NCBI GenBank assembly: GCA_963580285.1
Contig: CAUZLF010000692.1
Location: forward strand, 186,001-250,000
From: Lucinisca nassula
Taxonomy: Eukaryota > Mollusca > Bivalvia > Lucinida > Lucinidae
Direction of reading: 5' to 3'
Length of the DNA: 64,000 bases
Shown here: piece after piece, positions 53,863 to 64,000 of the stretch
Position numbering within the stretch: position 1 is the first letter of the stretch
Layout: each line of letters starts with the position of its first letter
Program-made: the position numbers and the translations under genes
The notes under the pieces: generated by a model
Database searches by the model: none
Told to the model about the DNA's origin: nothing
What the model saw: the letters and a program-made list of their open reading frames with translations, nothing else

Positions 53863-55022
53863 CAAGAGGCTCAATGAGCCTAACCGCTCACCTGACAACA
53901 TTTTAGTTAGCCGTTTGTCTCATGGTCTTTGAGCATATCTTTTTTTGAAGTTCTTCCTAATGGGACACAGCATTGTCAATTTGGACCCTAGGGGCATGTT
54001 TGGTAGGGTTAATGTAGGGGACCACTTGACATTGCTACATGCTTAATGTGTTAGCCCTGGGCCTAGTGGTTTCAGAGAAGAAGATTTTTGAAATTTGTTT
54101 TTTTTTTTCATTATAAGTCTATGGGGGCTAAGGGGCCCCGGGGCGTGGCCAGTTTAGACCCCAGGAGCATGATTGGCACAATGTATGTAGGGGACCACTT
54201 GACATTGCTACATGCTTCATATGTAAGCTCTGGGCCTTGTGGTTTCAGAGAAGAAGATTTTTTTAAGTTTTTCCCATTGTAAAGTAGAAGTAAAACAAAG
54301 ATCAGGAATTGATACAATTAACTCACTCCACCCATAAAAGACACCAAAGGGAAAGAAACACAAACATTAAGCGACAAGACCATAATGGAAACCTAAACAA
54401 AGGAAGGCCATAAGGACAGTTACTTTCCCACAAAATGGCCATATGGCCATCCAAAATAAAAAGACAAAATTAAGTGATACACACAGTAAGTAACAAACAA
54501 CAACATAAATAAATCGCCACAGAAGAGCCGCCTTGGAACGGTCAGTGGAAGATTTCCACTGGGGGGCTTAAATCGATTTTATGTGGCCACAATCCTTGCC
54601 CTTACTTCCGTCGCGATTTAGACAAATAATTTGTTCAGTCCGCATGAAGGCCTCCTAACTCATCAGTGCAACATCTCCGTGAACACAAAAATCAAAGAAC
54701 CACAGAGGTGGGACAACGGTGTGGACTCGACAGCAAGAAACGACTGAAATGCTGGAGCAAAAGAAAACCAACAGTTAGACTCCGATGGGCCCGGCCAGAG
54801 ACAGTCTAACGGAGCTATATGTTGCCATGGCAACACCAGTTTCAATCTGAATTGCCCCAAAACATACTGCATCTTTTCCCCCAACCAGATAATGCTTCTC
54901 ATGAAATTTAATCATGCTTGGCCAAGTGGCTTTAAAGATATACTTATTTGAAAATGTGAACAGACGCCTGACCATTGGCATACTAATACCTCACATGAGC
55001 CTTCGGCTCAAGTGAGCTAATA
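53863..55022 (+). mobile_element. Array element, 168 bp family, split by retroelement
   Basis: Left border AGAGGCTCAATGAGCCTAA and CGCTCACCTGA; right border hairpin CTCACATGAGCC / GGCTCAAGTGAG (54990-55018). Two units of the GTTTAGACCCCAGGGGCATG type are followed by the retroelement copy 54283-54803 and the conserved 3' region (CTTCTCATGAAATTTAATCA). Confidence 0.75.
54283..54803 (-). mobile_element. 5'-truncated retroelement, third copy
   Basis: It contains only the 3' untranslated part, ending GTTTTACTTCTACTT on the minus strand like the copies at 22088 and 25910. Host text CCCATTGTAA (left) and GTCTAACGGAGCTATATG (right) rejoins as in the array unit at about 57950-57975, with no clear target duplication. 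Confidence 0.85.
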
Positions 55023-58000
55023 ATACTAGCGGTTTAAGAGAAGAAGATTTTTTAAGCTTTTCTTTCCATTTTAAGTCTATGGGGGCTAAGGGGCCCCGGT
55101 GTGTGGCCAGTTTAGACCCCAGGGGCATGATTGGCACAATTTATGTAGGGGACCTAGTGGTTTCAGAGAAGAAGATTTTTTAAGGGGTTTTTTTTTTTTT
55201 CATTTTAAGTCAATGGGGGATAAGGGGCTAAGGGACGTGGCCAGTTTAGACCCCAGGGGCATGAATGGCACAATTTATTTTCCATTATAAGTCTATGGGG
55301 GCTAAGGGGCACAGGGAGCGGCCAGTTTAGACCACAGAGGAATTGAATGGCACAATTTATGTAGGGGACCACTTGACATAGCTACATGCTTAATATGCAA
55401 GCTCTGGGCCTAGTGGTTTCAGAGAAGATTGTTTAAGCTTTTTTTCCATTATAAATCAACGGGAGCTAAGGGGCCCGGGGGTGTGGCCAGTTTAGACCCC
55501 AGGGGCATGACTGGCACAAATTATGTAGAGGACCATTTGACATTGCTACATGCTTAAAATATAAGCTCTGTGCCTAGGGGTTTCAGAGAAGAAGATTTTT
55601 TAAGCTTTTATTTCCATTATAAGTCTATGGGGGTTGAGAGACCCCGGGGCGTGGCCAGTTTAGACCCCAGGGGCATGATTGGCACAATTGATGAAGGCGA
55701 CCACTTGACACTGCTACATGCTTAATATGTAAGCTCTGTGCCTAGCGGTTTCAGAGAAGAAGATTTTTTAAGCTTTTTTTTCCATTATAAGTCTATGGGG
55801 GCTAAGGGGACCCAGGGAGTGGCCAGTTTAGATCCCAGGGGCATGATTGGCATAATTTATGTAGGGGACCACTTGACATTGCTACATGCTTAATATGTAA
55901 GCTCTGGGCCTAGTGGTTTCAGAGAAGAAGATTTTTTAAGTTTTTGTCCTATTATAAGTCTATGGGGGCTAAGGGGCCCTGGAGCATGGCCAGTTTAGAC
56001 CCCAGGATCATGATTGGCACAATTTATGTAGAGGACCACTTGACATTGCTACATGCTTTATATGTAAGCTCTGTGCCTAGCGGTTTCAGAGAAGAAGATT
56101 TTTTTAAGCTTTTATTTCCATTATAAGTCTATGGGGGTTAAGAAACCCCAGGCGTGGCAAGTTTAGGCCCCAGGGGCATGATTGGCACAATTTAAGTAGA
56201 GGACCACTTGACATTGCTACATGCTTCATATGTAAGCTCTGGGCCTATTGGTTTCAAAGAAGAAGATTTTTCCCATTGTAAGTCTATGGGGGCTATATGT
56301 AAGCATGGCAACAAGGGTTTCCATCTGATCTTCCCTTGGGGCATGACTGGCACAATTTATGAAGGTGACCACTTGACACTGCTACATGCTTAATTTGTAA
56401 GCTCTGTGCCTAGCTGTTTCAGAGAAGAAGCTCTTTAAAGCTTTTTTCCTATTATGTCTATGGGGGCTAAGGGGCCCTGGGGCGTGGCCAGTTTAGACCC
56501 CAGGATCATGATTGGCACAATTTATGTAGAGGACCACTTGACATTGCTACATGCTTAATATGTAAGCTCTGTGCCTAGCAGTTCTGTGCCTTTCAGAGAA
56601 AGCTTTCATTTCCATTATACGTCTATGGGGGTTAAGAAACCCCAGGCGTGGCAAGTTTAGACCCCAGGGGCATGAATGGCATAATTTAAGTAGAGGACCA
56701 CTTGGCATTGCTGCATGCTATATATGTAAGCTCTGGGCCTATTTGTTTCAAAGAAGAAGATTTTTTTAAATTTTTTCCATTGTAAGTCTATGGGAGCTAT
56801 ATGTAAGCATGGCAACAAGAGTTTCCATCTGATCTTCCCCAGGGGCATGATTGGCACAATTTATGAAGGTGACCACTTGACACTGCTACATGCTTAATTT
56901 GTAAGCTCTGTGCCTAGCGGTTTCAGAGAAGAAGATTTTTTAAGCTTTTTTTTCCATTATAAGTCTATGGGGGCTAAGGGGACCCAGGGTGTGGCCAGTT
57001 TAGATCCCAGGGGCATGATTGGCACAATTCATGTAGGGGACCACTTGACATTGCTACATGCTTATTATGTAAGCTCTGGGCCTAGTGGTTTCAGAGAAGA
57101 GAATTTTTTAAGCTTTTTTCCTATTATAAGTCTATGGGGGCTAAGGGGCCCTGGTGCATGGCCAGTTTAGATCCCAGGGGCATGATTGGCACAATTTATG
57201 TAGAGGACCATTTGAAATTGCTACATGCTTAATATGTAAGCTCTGTGCCTAGTGGTTTCAGAGAAGAAGATTTTTTAAGCTTTTATTTCCATTATAAGTC
57301 TATGGGGGTTAAGAGACCCCGGGACAGGGCCAGTTTAGACCCCAGGGGCATGATTTGCACAATTTATGAAGGCTACCACTTGACACTAATACATTCATAC
57401 TATGTAAGCTCTGTGCCTAGCGGTTTCAGAGAAGAAGATTTTTTAAGCTTTTTTTTCCATTATTAGTCTATGGGGGCTAAGGGGACCCAGGGCGTGGCCA
57501 GTTTAGATCCCAGGGGCATGATTGGCACAATTTATGTAAGGGACCACTTGACATTGCTACATGCTTAATATGTAAGCTCAGGGCCTAGTGGTTTCAGAGA
57601 AGATTTTTTAAGCTTTTTTCCTATTATAAGTCTATGGGGGCTAAGGGGCCCTGGGGCCTGGCCAGTTCAGACCCCAGGGGCATGATTGGCACAATTTATG
57701 TAGAGGACCACTTGACATTGCTACATGCTTAATATGTAAGCTCTGTGCCTAGCGGTTTCAGAGAAGAAGATTTTTTAAGCTTTTTTTTCCATTATTAGTC
57801 TATGGGGGCTAAGAGACCCCGGGGCGTGGACAGTTTAGACCCCAGGGGCATGATTGGCACAATTTATGTAGGGGACCACTTGACATTGCTACATGCTTCA
57901 TATGTAAGCTCTGGGCCTATTGGTTTCAGAGAAGATTTTTTAAGTTTTTCCCATTGTAAGTCTATGGGAGCTATATGTTGCCATGGCAACAAGTTTCCAT

Positions 58001-58168
58001 CTGATCTGCCCCAAAACATAATGCATCTTTTACCCCAACCTGATAATGCTTCTCATGAAATTTAATCATGTTTGGCCAACTGGCTTTAAAGATATACTTA
58101 GTTGAAAATGTGAACGGACGCCGGACGCCGGATCATTGGCATACTTCGGCTCAGGTGAGCTAATAAAG
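55023..58168 (+). mobile_element. 168 bp array directly after a terminal hairpin
   Basis: Starting mid-unit right after the hairpin of the previous element, about 16 units continue (CATGATTGGCACAATTTATG, ACCACTTGACATTGCTACAT, GCGGTTTCAGAGAAGAAGAT). It ends with the same conserved 3' region, GGACGCCGGACGCCGG and CGGCTCAGGTGAGCTAATAA (58142-58164); here the left arm of the hairpin is lost. Confidence 0.8.
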
Positions 58169-58389
58169 GGACTGCCCTGTAGAAGGACGTTCTATCTTCT
58201 AGGGCTACTTTTTAGCATTAGAATGAACTAACTAAGCCCACTGTGCACTTTGTTTGTTTGATTTGAGGATTAATGTCCCCGTCAACACTTGATATCAGAG
58301 AGTTTCTTTCTGATCTGGGTATGTATATTATTCAGTCAGAATGTTACAACAGCAGAAAATAAGGCCAAGTATTTTGTGATTATTGGATG

Positions 58390-58505
58390 ATAGTTTTGTC
58401 AATTCTCCAGGAAAACCAATGTTGTGGGTATCCATTAGAACTGCCGCGCTGAGGCGGTTCTAATGAGTACCCACAACATATGTTTTAAAAGAGTAAAAAG
58501 GAAAA
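58390..58505. mobile_element. Hairpin MITE next to a UXT exon
   Basis: TTGTGGGTATCCATTAGAAC pairs with GTTCTAATGAGTACCCACAA. It lies about 60 bases beyond the splice donor of the exon at 58563. A short SINE A tail (TTTGAGGATTAATGTCCCCG, reversed) is at 58251-58290. Confidence 0.8.
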
Positions 58506-58562
58506 CTATCCTTCAATTATTGCAAAATACTTACCTATGTGTTGCTATGAATGGTTACTCAC

Positions 58563-58633
58563 ATGTTTGCCTGCACATAGAAGTTACAACCAAGGTCAAC
58601 TTTCGTTTTCAAATCCTCTGTAATTTTTGCATC
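58563..58633 (-). CDS. UXT: UXT, upstream coding exon
   Basis: On the minus strand GCTTCATTACTTGCAG precedes and GTGAGT follows. The 71 bases code DAKITEDLKTKVDLGCNFYV, then QAN and two bases AT, completed by the A of the exon at 43744 to give isoleucine. Vertebrate UXT has KVDLGCNFFV-type text (QVDLGCNFFVDTVV) directly before the PDTSRIYV part, so position, order and phase all agree. The intron to the next exon is 14.8 kb. The upstream exons coding the first helix are not confidently seen; they may lie beyond 64000. Confidence 0.93.
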
Positions 58634-58746
58634 CTGCAAGTAATGAAGCAAACAGCTACAATCAGCAGTCTTTATACCAGCATTTAATTTAACAAATGAC
58701 AATCTCAGTGGAACAAATCCTTAGCTCAATATACATGTCAGAATGA

Positions 58747-58959
58747 TTAACCCTTGTCCTGCTGAGCCCGGATATGCCTTACCTTTCAAACAATGTGGAT
58801 CCAGATCAGATGGCTTCTGAAGAAGCCATCTGATCAGGATCTACATTGTTTGTCATTCAGATTGTGAATTTGTTGCAATAATTTGCATCAAGTAATCTGA
58901 TTGGTTGATAATCAGTAGTGGGTGTGGCATATTTGAATATTCAGCAGGACAAGGGTTAA
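58747..58959. mobile_element. TTAACCCTTGTCCTGCTGA MITE, full length
   Basis: TTAACCCTTGTCCTGCTGA and CAGCAGGACAAGGGTTAA are perfect inverted ends with TTAA edges. The core CAGATCAGATGGCTTCTGAA / GAAGCCATCTGATCAGG is perfect. Confidence 0.92.
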
Positions 58960-59839
58960 TGGAGATATGCAAGAATATTGTATTTTTAAATACTTCATGA
59001 AAAAAATGTTAAGCATATTTCATATAACGATTTCATATATAGCCATTGTGAGGAGATTCTAACAAATATCCACAATATTTGTTTGTTTCTTTGATTAATT
59101 AATGGAAAAAGGACCAGTTTTAACTATTATACTAGTTACTCCTTTAATTGACATTTTTTCAGAGAGGCAAGTTCTTTATAACCACAAAATGTAAGTGAAC
59201 AAATATTGAAAATATAATGATCCTCAGTGCCTTGTAATTCATTATTCTCAGATCTGTATCTATATACCGGTACATGAATCAACATTATTCAGCAGAGTCA
59301 GATGAAATGAACATATACATCGTTCATTTGGCTATGTCACACCCATACCAGAGCCTCAATGGGACTCAAAAGACAGTTTAGACATATATAGCAGAAAAAT
59401 TTGTTTGTCAACCAACTAAATCCCATGTAAATATACATCTACTGGAATTGTCCATACATATTTACAGACTGTACATAAAGGGTCTTACATGATTGGCCAT
59501 TTAATATTTATTTCATAAATTGCATACGAAAGTGACCACAAAAGTAAGATTCTGTTTACATGTATCAGGATATAACAATTTTAAATCAGATTTTATTGCC
59601 GAAGAATGTCAATAGAAAACTAGGAATGTTTTCGTCTCCCCACCAGAAATATAACTTAAATGCCCATTTGACTTTGAAATTTTTGTCAAATCCTTTGAAG
59701 GTTGAAAAAAACATAAACATGTATATTGCACCACACACCTGTACACAATTCAGTAGCTCATTTTGCAGATGTGGAACAGGCTCCAAAGCATTGCAAAAAC
59801 ACTCCTATGTAAATTCATTATAAACTATACCGCTGGTAA
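58960..59839. other. UXT intron; a decayed MITE and unique DNA
   Basis: GAGATTCTAACAAATATCCAC (about 59053) and CTTTATAACCACAAAATG (about 59172) are scraps of the ACAGTCAACC MITE. 59210-59839 looks unique. A weak minus-strand exon candidate ends at about 59748 (see findings). Confidence 0.4.
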
Positions 59840-60065
59840 AATGAAAATCTTACGATGAAAAATTGTGATTTTTTTTCTTATTTCTGCTCAAAATATAGAT
59901 TGTGAGTACTCGTTAGAACTGCCTAATCAAGGCGGTTCTAACGAGTACCCACAATCACTAATTTAGAGCAGAAATAAGAAAAATAAGGTATTACCCCTGT
60001 AAACCCATTTTACTGTATAAGAGTGGGGTTCAAGGTGTAAAAATTATATAGACATGTTTTCATGA
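59840..60065 (-). mobile_element. CATCACG-type hairpin MITE, reversed
   Basis: Core GTACTCGTTAGAACTGCC / GGCGGTTCTAACGAGTACCC, then GCAGAAATAAGAAAAATAAG and CCCCTGTAAACCCATTTTAC, the reverse of the order at 30972. Confidence 0.8.
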
Positions 60066-60695
60066 TATTGATCCTTTTCAGTAGCCTGTGACCATAAAAA
60101 TATGTCCAAGGTTTCCACAATCTACTCAAATTTTTGGTTAGTTGTAATTCAGGATATATTGTACCAAGTTTGACCAAAATTCATCAATTCTTTTATGAGC
60201 TAGAGTGTATACAAGCCATTTGTTGCCCAAAATAGAGAGTTTTTGGAGCCTGTAAGCTTGAAAAATAAGGTCATACTCATCAAAATCTAAGGAAATCTTT
60301 GGCAGGTTGTAATGATATAGGTGTCCATGTATTGTATCAAGTTTAGCTGAAATTCACGGGTTTGTTTATGAGATAGATTCAGGAGATATAGTGCTGCCAA
60401 CGCAAATGGGATATGCACCAAAATAACAGTATGACCCACTACCACTTGGTGAGGGAGCACAACACAGGGCTATCACAGACAACATCATGATGTAACATGT
60501 GTATTATTACATGTAAGGTCATATAATTTTTATGAAGGTCATATTAGTTTCTTGAAGGTCATATCTATGATATGATGTTATCCACTAAATAGCAACTCTA
60601 CCGTATTTACCCTAAATATTTTGGACATTTAAATTCCTTACTAATCACTTGTTCTAAAATTTGTACAAAACCAATTTACTGCTTGATGTTGTGTC
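60066..60695. repeat. Array-element fragment, two units
   Basis: CAGTAGCCTGTGACCATAAA and TTTGGAGCCTGTAAGCTTGA open two related stretches, similar to 39890-40560. GAAGGTCATAT recurs at 60514-60570 as a short local repeat, and TACCGTATTTACCCTAA (60601) is half of the TA-flanked MITE. Confidence 0.5.
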
Positions 60696-60925
60696 TCAAT
60701 CCATTGAATGCTAGTGGACTCTTCCATTGCTATCTGTTGGCCAAGTCCATTTGTCATATAAGGGGTATCACTCCTATTTTTCTGTTTTTATTCTATTTTT
60801 GACGGAAAATTCGGTTGGCAAATGGTGCTGGCCCTGATCAGATGCAGCATTCTGTGGTGTCTGATCCGGGCCTGCACTGTTTGCCTAGGTACCCCTTTAT
60901 GGGTTTCCCACATGCAATGGGTTAA
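60696..60925. mobile_element. TTAACCCATTGCATG MITE
   Basis: The right end CACATGCAATGGGTTAA is intact, the left end is TCAATCCATTGAATG. Core GCTGGCCCTGATCAGATGCA / TGTGGTGTCTGATCCGGGCC. Confidence 0.85.
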
Positions 60926-61116
60926 GAAAGCTTAATTAGTAACCCTGATGGGATGCCACAGTCTGTGGCGTCTCATCTGGGTTTAAACCTTTTGTTCATG
61001 CATATCTATCCAAATACACAGGATAAATACAGTGCATTATATGAAAAAACTTGCATATTCATTATCATATACATCTATAGACAGACAAGGACCCAGTTGT
61101 GTAAAGCATCAAAAAC
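60926..61116. other. UXT intron or upstream DNA, nothing seen
   Basis: GATGGGATGCCACAGTCTGTGGCGTCTCATC is a small remnant of the same hairpin core. No exon is supported. Confidence 0.4.
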
Positions 61117-61277
61117 TTAAGGGGAATTGATAAACCTTCAGAGGAGGCAACTCCTCCAAAACTATTTTTGTCTCCAATGTCAATAAGGGTCAACCCTTAA
61201 AGGAAATAATTTGCTCCTGAGAAGCAAATACTTTCCTTTAAGAGTTGACCACTTTTTCAGTGGGACAGGGCTTATAA
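61117..61277. mobile_element. Diverged copy of the 33492 MITE, truncated
   Basis: TTAAGGGGAATTGATAAACC opens it, and AACCCTTAAAGGAAATAATT pairs with CTTTCCTTTAAGAGTTGACC. The far end is cut by the array element that starts at 61279. Confidence 0.75.
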
Positions 61278-61278
61278 A

Positions 61279-61892
61279 ACAAGAGGCTCAATGAGCCTAA
61301 ACCGCTCACCTGAGGAACTTAAGTTTTAACAATTCACAGACTTGACTACTAAATCTGCTAATAGAATCCAGCCCATTGACCCTTACAGGATATAAGTCAT
61401 CATTATTGCATTGCATTCCAAGTTTGAGACTTCTAGCTTCTATAGTTCCTGAGAAATCTTTGACGAAAATTTAACATTGGTCAAAATGGAGAGAAAGAAG
61501 AATGAAAGAACAGATGAACAAATAAGCTGAGAAAGCCCAATGTCTCTTACACAAAATAAGTCATCATTATTCTATTGAATACCAAATTTGATGCTTCTAG
61601 CTTTTATAGTTCCTGAGAAATCTTTGATTAAAAATTTAACATTGGTCTATTATCTCTATATGGAGAGAAAGAAGAATGAAGGAACAAATGAACCAGACTA
61701 GCTCCAAAACCTAATGCAGCCTTTCCCCTTGCCCAATGGTGCTACACATAAAATTTAAACAAGATTGGTCGACTGCTTTCTGAGATATGCTTCATTGAAA
61801 GTGTGGACGACGGATGGACGGACGACAGATGACGGACTCCGGAGCCTCGGTATACTATCAGCTCACTGGAGCCTTTGGCTCAGGTGAGCTAA
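61279..61892 (+). mobile_element. Array-type element with complete ends
   Basis: AGAGGCTCAATGAGCCTAAA and CGCTCACCTGAGG on the left. GGATGGACGGACGACAGATG tract and hairpin GCTCACTGGAGCC / GGCTCAGGTGAGC (61861-61888) on the right. Two units with AAATTTAACATTGGTC lie between. Confidence 0.8.
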
Positions 61893-63803
61893 AAATTCAA
61901 GTCGCTATTTCTGTCACAACATTTTCCCTACGTTAAGTCTATGGGCAAATTTTTTTGTCTCTCAAGGTCACGTAACTCCGAGGTCAATATTCCGATTCGG
62001 CCCAAAATCGAACTTAACCGAGATTTTATGCCTGTCCTCATTACCTGCAAGTTTGAAGCTGATATGAAAAAAAATAAAGTTGCTATCATGGTCACAACGT
62101 ATTTTTTTATGCTCAAGGGCAGGTAACTCCAAGGCAAATATTCCGATTCGGCCCAAAATCGAACTTAACCGAGATTTTATGTCTGTCCTCGTTACCTGCA
62201 AGTTTGAAGCTGATCTGAAAAAAATTCAAGTCGCTATCGTAGTCACAACATTTTCCCTATGTTAAGTCTATGGGCAAATTTTTTGTCGCTCAAGGTCACG
62301 TAACTCCAAGGTCAATATTCCGATTCGGCCCAAAATCGAACTTAACCGGGATTTAATGCCTGTCCTCGTTACCTGCAAGTTTGAAGCTGATCTGAATAAA
62401 AATAAAGTTGCTATCGTGGTCACAACGTATTTTTTCATGCTCAAGGGCAGGTAACTCCAAGGCAAATAATCCGATTCGGCCCAAAATCGAACTTAACGGT
62501 GATTTTATGTCTGTCCTTGTTACCTGCAAGTTTGAAGCTGAGCTGAAAAAAATTCAAGTCGCTATCGTAGTCACAACATTTTCCCTATGTTAAGTCTATG
62601 GGCAAATATTTTGTCGCTCAAGGTCATGTAACTCCGAGGTCAATATTCCGATTCTGCCCAAAAGCGAACTTAACCGAGATTTTATGCCTGTCCTCGTTAC
62701 TAGCTACAGTGATGACAACATTTTCCCCATGTTAAGTCGATAGGCAATTTTTCGGGCACTCAAGGGGACGTAACTCTTGAGTGAATTATCTGATTCGGCC
62801 CAAAATCGAACTTGACCGAGATTTTATGCCTGTACTGGTTATCTGCAAGAATGAAGTCGATCAGAAAAAAATTGACGGAGCTAGAGTGATGACAAGCTTT
62901 TTCCTATGTGAAGTCTATGGGAGCTAGATGTTGCCATGGCAACCAGAGTTCCACTCAGATCTGCCTGAAAACCTAATGAAGCCTTTCTACTTGCCCAATA
63001 ATGCGACACATGAAATTTGATCAAAGTTGGCCAAGTAGTCTTTAAGATATACATTTTTGAAATTCCCATGTATCCTAATGCAAAAACACACAAGGGCAGG
63101 TAACTCCTAAGTGAATGATCCGATTCTGCCAGTTATCGAACTTGACCGAGATTTCATGGCTGTGCTGGTTATCTGCAAGAATAAAGCCAATCTGAAAATA
63201 ATTGAAGCAGCTACGGTGATGACAACATTCTCCCCATGTTAAGTCAATAGGCAATTTTTTCAACGCTCAAGGGCACGTAACTCCTGATTGAATAATCCGA
63301 TTCAGCCCAAAATCGAACTTGATCTAGATTTCATGCCTGTCCTCGTTATCTGCAAGAATGAAGTCGATCAGAAAAAAATTGACGGAGCTAGAGTGATGAC
63401 AAGCTTTTTCCTAACGCTCAAGGGCACGTAACTCCTGAGTGAATAATCCGATTCAGCCCAAAATCGAACTTGATCGAGATTTCATGCCTGTCCTCGTTAT
63501 CTGCAAGAATGAAGTCGATCAGAAAAAAATTGACGGAGCTAGAGTGATGACAAGCTTTTTCCTATGTTAAGCCTATGGGAGCTCTTTGTTGCTGTGGCAA
63601 CCAGAGTTCTCATCCGATCTGAACGAAAACCTAATACAGCCTTTCCCCCTACCTGATAATGCTTCACATGAAATTTGATCAAGATTGGCCCAGTGGTTCC
63701 GGAGATATACTTCTTTGAAAGTGTGGACGACGGACGACGACGACGGACGCCGGCTCGTGGTATACTAATACCTCACATGAGCCTTCGGCTCAGGTGAGCT
63801 AAT
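61893..63803 (+). mobile_element. Array after a terminal hairpin, 150-178 bp units
   Basis: It starts mid-unit (AATTCAAGTCGCTA). Units carry CCGATTCGGCCCAAAATCGA and GAGATTTTATGCCTGTCCTC (about 62010, 62160, 62338, 62490, 62666, 62810 and further). From 63290 a block is duplicated (ACTTGAT(C/T)(T/G)AGATTTCATGCC). It ends with the conserved 3' region, GGACGACGGACGACGACGAC and hairpin CTCACATGAGCC / GGCTCAGGTGAG (63771-63800). Confidence 0.8.
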
Positions 63804-64000
63804 AAAGTTGCTATCGTGGTCACAACGTATTTTTTTATGCTCAAGGGCAGGTAACTCCAAGGCAAATATTCCGATTCGGCCCAAAATCGAACTTAACCGA
63901 GATTTTATGTCTGTCCTCGTTACCTGCAAGTTTGAAGCTGATCTGAAAAAAATTCAAGTCTCTATCGTAGTCGCAACATTTTCCCTAATTAAGTCTATGG
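63804..64000 (+). repeat. Array continues beyond the window
   Basis: Right after the hairpin, mid-unit sequence AATAAAGTTGCTATCGTGGT resumes the same 150-178 bp family and is cut by the window edge. Confidence 0.8.

Noticed and set aside
54088..58065. Repeated frames with VASLDPRGMIGTIYVGDHLTLL
   Set aside because: They are translations of 168 bp array units and are broken irregularly by stops and indels.

Overview
The window looks like nuclear DNA of a metazoan, most probably a bivalve mollusc. It is AT-rich, holds short spliced exons separated by kilobases, and is otherwise packed with short interspersed elements, miniature inverted-repeat elements (MITEs) and long tandem arrays. The arrays end in hairpins and carry (ACGG)n-type tracts, which fits the 'pearl'/Helentron-related non-autonomous elements known from bivalves. 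The bivalve call rests on that resemblance and was not tested.

Region by region. 1-3346: a large intronless ORF that I do not recognise, broken at a run of nine A, followed by a small coiled-coil ORF broken at a run of seven T. 3.4-13.5 kb: nested tandem-array elements (161, 330, 322 and about 145 bp units). 13.6-16.2 kb: SINEs and MITEs. 17240-19782: two plus-strand exons ending in a stop codon, the C-terminus of a gene that resembles FAM185A (tentative). 19.9-36 kb: a 99 bp array, a 48 bp array, about ten SINE copies, two 5'-truncated copies of one retroelement and many palindromic MITEs, several of them nested. 37.3-37.6 kb: remnant of a Tc1/mariner transposase.

The clearest host gene is UXT, a prefoldin-like alpha-class chaperone subunit, on the minus strand. 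Three exons (58563-58633, 43573-43744, 38123-38191) join with compatible phases and include the C-terminal stop. Its 14.8 kb intron is filled by seven or more array elements. The first exons lie beyond the right edge or were not found.

Two patterns recur. First, tandem-array elements keep similar terminal hairpins (GGCTCAGGTGAGC type) while their array cores differ, and they insert into one another. Second, a palindrome built around CAGATCAGA/TCTGATC occurs about twenty times inside MITEs whose ends differ; several of these have TTAA flanks, as piggyBac-type elements do. Coordinates of repeat ends are good to a few bases where target-site duplications are quoted, otherwise to about 10-30 bases.
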